From Pseudomonadota bacterium (lineage in GTDB: Bacteria > Pseudomonadota > Gammaproteobacteria > Burkholderiales > Ferrovaceae): a stretch of DNA of 34,660 bases. The stretch is taken from NCBI GenBank assembly GCA_028873535.1, contig JAGWIJ010000025.1, positions 1-34,660 of the forward strand, written 5' to 3'. Both the position numbers and the translations under genes were made by a program. The notes beneath the pieces are model-generated. The model worked only from the letters and a program-made list of their open reading frames with translations. It did no database searches and was not told the origin of the DNA. Shown here in pieces: positions 31,779 through 34,660 of this stretch (the stretch's first letter is position 1; the number at the start of each line of letters is the position of its first letter).

Positions 31779-32093
31779 ATGCGTCCGAAATTCGCCTGCG
31801 CACTGGCGCTGGCTGTGGCTGCGAGCCTGATGCTCGCGTTCCAGGCCGGCGCGGTGACCATCGTTCCTGCCGCCGATGCCGTTCAGGGCACGGCCGCAGC
31901 AGCAGCCCCGGGCCAGCCACAAACGTCCGGGCAGGCTGGCACCAGCGCCGCTGAGCTGGCACGCAGGCGCATGCAGCGTTGCCGTGAACGTCCGCAGACC
32001 TGCGTCCAGCAGGGCCAGGAGTCGTCGCCATCGCCGTCCGGCATGGCGGACGACGGCGACGACAAGCCGGGCTCGCGTGGCAATCCGCGCTGA
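31779..32093 (+). CDS. Small exported protein of unknown function
   Basis: 104 residues. Signal peptide about 1-25 (MRPK, hydrophobic ALALAVAASLMLAF, QAGA cleavage). The mature part of about 79 residues is low-complexity: Ala/Gln/Pro/Ser-rich, then an arginine-rich helix AELARRRMQRCRERPQTC with two cysteines (C68, C75) able to form a disulfide in the periplasm, and an acidic/Ser/Pro tail. CAGGAG lies 8 nt before the ATG and a TATACT box about 37 nt upstream. No family recognised. It converges on the beta-propeller gene with a 15-bp gap. Confidence 0.7.
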   Translation: MRPKFACALALAVAASLMLAFQAGAVTIVPAADAVQGTAAAAAPGQPQTSGQAGTSAAELARRRMQRCRERPQTCVQQGQESSPSPSGMADDGDDKPGSRGNPR

Positions 32094-32108
32094 GTCGCCA
32101 GATTCCTT

Positions 32109-34660
32109 CTACAGGTCGAGCCGGAAGATGCCACGCCCGTGGCTCACCGCGTACAGCGTGCGCGTGAACGAGTCGATGGCGAGGTCGTACACGGCGACCG
32201 GCGGCATTCCCTTGGCGGCGGCGAGCCACTCGCCATCACCCGAAGGCAACCGGACCGCCACGCCGTAGTCGGTGCTGACGTAGATGCGGCCGCTGTCCGG
32301 ATCGTAGGCCACGCCCAGGATCGGCTGGTCGCCCAGATTGGCGGTCAGATCCTTCCAGCTGGCGCTTCCTGTGGCCGGATTGAAGATCACTTCGAACACG
32401 TGTCCGACCGTGGTCGGCGTATAGGCGTCGTAGCCCGTGAAGGTCACGATCGCCCGCAGCGGATTGACGGGATCCACCGCAATGCCGCTCACGAAGCGCG
32501 TGGGCTGCGCCGCGCCGTCGATGCGCGTGAAGACCACATCGGCTTCGCTGGCAGCATTGGCATTGGTCGACACGAACAAGCGGCCGCGCCGCGTTGCCGC
32601 CCACAGCGTGGAGGTCCTGGCGGCGCCACGCGCACGCGCCTCGGCCTGCACCACACGCGAAACCCAGCCACCGGTCTTGTCGCTGCCGTACACGGCACCG
32701 GTCAGGTCACCCGGATTGCCGGCACCGTCAGGCCCGGCAAGCGGCAGCCAGTCGCCGCACGGCGCTGCCAGATCGCCCGCAAATTCGTTGCAGTGCAGGT
32801 CCATATAGGCCTGCCCCCCCAGGTCATCGGTGCTGCGCCACACATGCTGCAGGCCGACGAACCAGGTGCCGGGCGCGCGTCCGTCCGCGATGAGCGGCAG
32901 ATAGAATGAGGCAGCCTCGCTGCTGGGACTCTGGTAGCTGGGCACCGACCAGATGTCCCAGCCCAGGACGGGATCGGCGCCGCTGAACTGGATGTCGCCA
33001 ACGGCGCCGGTGTAGGTATGAATCTTCGAACCGAGCGGGTTGATCGCGGACTGTCCACCATCGCCGCCGACCGCTTCAATCCAGGTGCTGCCGTCGAATA
33101 TCCAGCTGCCGTTGTCCTGGGTGCCCGCCAGCAGGCTGCCGCGCGGATTGGCCGGATCGAAGGACAGGCCCTGGAACTGCAGGCTGGTGATGCCGGTATT
33201 GAGCGCGTAGAGCGCCTTGGGCACCGCACTCAGCCAGTGCCGGCAGTTGGCGAGTTGCGTGCCCAGCAGATTGCGGTAGTTCGGATCCGGGTTGGCCGGG
33301 TTCGGCGCTGCTCCGCAGTACGCCGACGTGTCGACGAAGCTGCCGTCATTGCGGACCAGTCCGCCGTCCGAGCCGATCAGCGCGATTTCCTGCGCACCAG
33401 GAGCGAAAACGATGGCGTGCTGATCCGGGTGCATGCCTTGCGGCGGCTGCGCGGTATCGTTGGTCATGTCGGTGAAAGTCACGCCGCCATCGGTCGAACG
33501 CATCACGGCGCGTCCGTTGGAATAGGCCGGGAAACGGAAGATGTCGTCATAGTGCATCTGGCCCCCCACCCACACCGTGTCAGGGCGTCCGGGCGGCGAG
33601 GCAATGACCATGTCGTAGCTGCACTGGCTGCTGCAGAAGCTGTAGACGCCATAGCCGGGACTTCCGCTGGCCGGATTCGAGAGGCGCACCCAGCCACCCG
33701 CAGCGCTCAGGGCTTGTGCCGGCAGGTTGGCGTTGTCGACACGGTACAGGTCAGCCACGCCGCTGGCATCGGTATCGCCAAGGTAGATGCGCAGGCGCTT
33801 GCCCATCGGCGCCAGGGTGAACTCGGTGCGTGCCATCGACGATGCCAGCGCGCTGCCGCCAGCGCTGGAGACAAAGACCTGTTCGACGCCGCTGTCGCTG
33901 GTGCGATAAAGGCCATACGAAGACACCGAAAAATAGAACTGGGTCGCGGCACTGTCACGCCCTGCCGGGCGATAGGCCTCGATGTGCGTGACGCCGCCTC
34001 GGAAGAAGTCGGAGCCGTTGGCCGACGAAGGATTCACCGCATCGGCAGCGCGCGCAAAGCGCAAGTTGAAATGCTCGCCGCCGTCGCGGGACTCGTACAG
34101 TCCGATGGGGGGGGCAGCGGGCGGCGTGAAACGCCCTCCGTAAGCGCCGGCCATGCCATGGCGGGCCACTGCGGTGCCGATCAGGATGTGTTGCGCGTCG
34201 GCCGGATCGATGGCCACCGCGGCGATGGCGCGATCACGGGCCACGGCCTGGCTGCCCGCCACCGGATCCCAGCTGTCACCCTGGTCATCCGACTTGAACA
34301 GCCCCAGACCCGCTTCCGAATCACTCGAGCCGTTGGCTTCGCCGGTGCCGACATACACGGTCTGGCCGGAGCTGTCGTTCGGATCGAAGGCGATGCTGCC
34401 GATGGCGGTGGTCGGAAGTCCTTGCGACACCGACTGCCATTGCGGCGTCGCCGCCAGTGCATCGCGCGTGCGCCAGACGCCGCCGCCGGCCGCAGCGACC
34501 AGCACCACGCAGCGGCCGGGAACGCAGTTCGGCGCCATTGCAAGGCCGGTGATACGGCCGGACACCACGCTGGACGCGCCAGTATAGGTCACCGGACCGG
34601 GCACCGTGCCGACGCTGGGGCCCAGGGCCTGCCAGCTGGCCGAACCACGCGGCGGTCCGT
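32109..34660 (-). CDS. Large beta-propeller (BNR/Asp-box, VPS10/sortilin-like) protein, N-terminus beyond window
   Basis: About 850 residues are visible; the frame stays open to the right edge (the GTG at 34604 is internal, since upstream codons read SWQALGPSVGTV). Repeated Asp-box motifs (S-x-D-x-G-x-T/S-W/F) appear as KSDDQGDSW, ESRDGGEHF and RSTDGGVTF, with the start motif SGRITGLAMAPN and recurrent blade phrases such as TVYVGTGEANG, IAFDPND, VAIDPADAQ, LSFDPANP, VAYDPDSGRIYVSTDYG. The end is LYAVSHGRGIFRLDL. Such proteins are usually exported. The fold resembles xyloglucanase (GH74) and sortilin propellers, but catalytic residues were not identified, so enzymatic activity should not be assumed. 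Few cysteines, one pair in FCSSQCSYD. Confidence 0.8.
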   Translation of the reverse strand, partial: GPPRGSASWQALGPSVGTVPGPVTYTGASSVVSGRITGLAMAPNCVPGRCVVLVAAAGGGVWRTRDALAATPQWQSVSQGLPTTAIGSIAFDPNDSSGQTVYVGTGEANGSSDSEAGLGLFKSDDQGDSWDPVAGSQAVARDRAIAAVAIDPADAQHILIGTAVARHGMAGAYGGRFTPPAAPPIGLYESRDGGEHFNLRFARAADAVNPSSANGSDFFRGGVTHIEAYRPAGRDSAATQFYFSVSSYGLYRTSDSGVEQVFVSSAGGSALASSMARTEFTLAPMGKRLRIYLGDTDASGVADLYRVDNANLPAQALSAAGGWVRLSNPASGSPGYGVYSFCSSQCSYDMVIASPPGRPDTVWVGGQMHYDDIFRFPAYSNGRAVMRSTDGGVTFTDMTNDTAQPPQGMHPDQHAIVFAPGAQEIALIGSDGGLVRNDGSFVDTSAYCGAAPNPANPDPNYRNLLGTQLANCRHWLSAVPKALYALNTGITSLQFQGLSFDPANPRGSLLAGTQDNGSWIFDGSTWIEAVGGDGGQSAINPLGSKIHTYTGAVGDIQFSGADPVLGWDIWSVPSYQSPSSEAASFYLPLIADGRAPGTWFVGLQHVWRSTDDLGGQAYMDLHCNEFAGDLAAPCGDWLPLAGPDGAGNPGDLTGAVYGSDKTGGWVSRVVQAEARARGAARTSTLWAATRRGRLFVSTNANAASEADVVFTRIDGAAQPTRFVSGIAVDPVNPLRAIVTFTGYDAYTPTTVGHVFEVIFNPATGSASWKDLTANLGDQPILGVAYDPDSGRIYVSTDYGVAVRLPSGDGEWLAAAKGMPPVAVYDLAIDSFTRTLYAVSHGRGIFRLDL

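Noticed and set aside
32109-34660. Sialidase annotation for the propeller protein
   Set aside because: Asp-boxes alone do not show sialidase activity; the arginine triad and Tyr/Glu nucleophile pair could not be identified.

Overview
The window looks like a chromosomal segment of a high-GC proteobacterium. A betaproteobacterium is my best guess. The evidence is gene order: an S49 peptidase, a tetrapyrrole-type methyltransferase and Maf sit directly next to yceD-rpmF-plsX-fabHDG-acpP-fabF-mltG-tmk-holB-tatD, with no pabC between fabF and mltG. A paralogue of formaldehyde-activating enzyme at the left edge hints at a methylotrophic or formaldehyde-handling background. No tRNA, rRNA, insertion sequence, prophage or CRISPR array was recognised, coding density is very high, and no gene-free stretch exceeds 300 bases.

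Left part (1-16 kb). A minus-strand set of peroxiredoxin-glutaredoxin hybrid, lipoamide-dehydrogenase-like flavoprotein and Fae paralogue is transcribed away from oxyR, with a candidate OxyR site between them. A marR-tolC-emrA-emrB drug-efflux operon follows, divergent from a chrB-type gene that has no chrA beside it. Next come an outer-membrane barrel protein, panB, an unrecognised zinc-ribbon protein, a cytochrome b561-yceI-hydroxyacid dehydrogenase operon, a MazG-like pyrophosphatase, and a divergent lexA.

Middle (15-19.4 kb). lexA is divergent from a helicase/exonuclease pair of the MrfA-MrfB (YprA-YprB) type. The 98-bp region between them carries overlapping divergent promoters, an 8-bp perfect dyad, and a GAAC-N7-GAAC direct repeat, which is the reverse complement of the alphaproteobacterial LexA box. 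This is the strongest candidate for an under-described system here: an SOS-controlled MrfAB repair unit. A YfcG-type glutathione transferase follows.

Right part (19.4-34.7 kb). The fatty-acid/phospholipid synthesis and replication cluster runs on the minus strand from yceD to tatD. A near-consensus promoter lies so close to the yceD start that its mRNA should be leaderless. Within the cluster acpP has its own extended -10 promoter, and a strong hairpin separates it from fabF. Maf and the methyltransferase run the other way, then SppA-like S49 peptidase, a small exported protein, and a large beta-propeller protein whose N-terminus is cut by the window edge.

Four genes (marR, chrB, yceD, maf) share a -10-like element 6-10 nt before the start codon and no Shine-Dalgarno sequence, unlike most neighbours, which have clear AGGAG-type sites. 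All functional calls come from reading motifs by eye; no database search was run.
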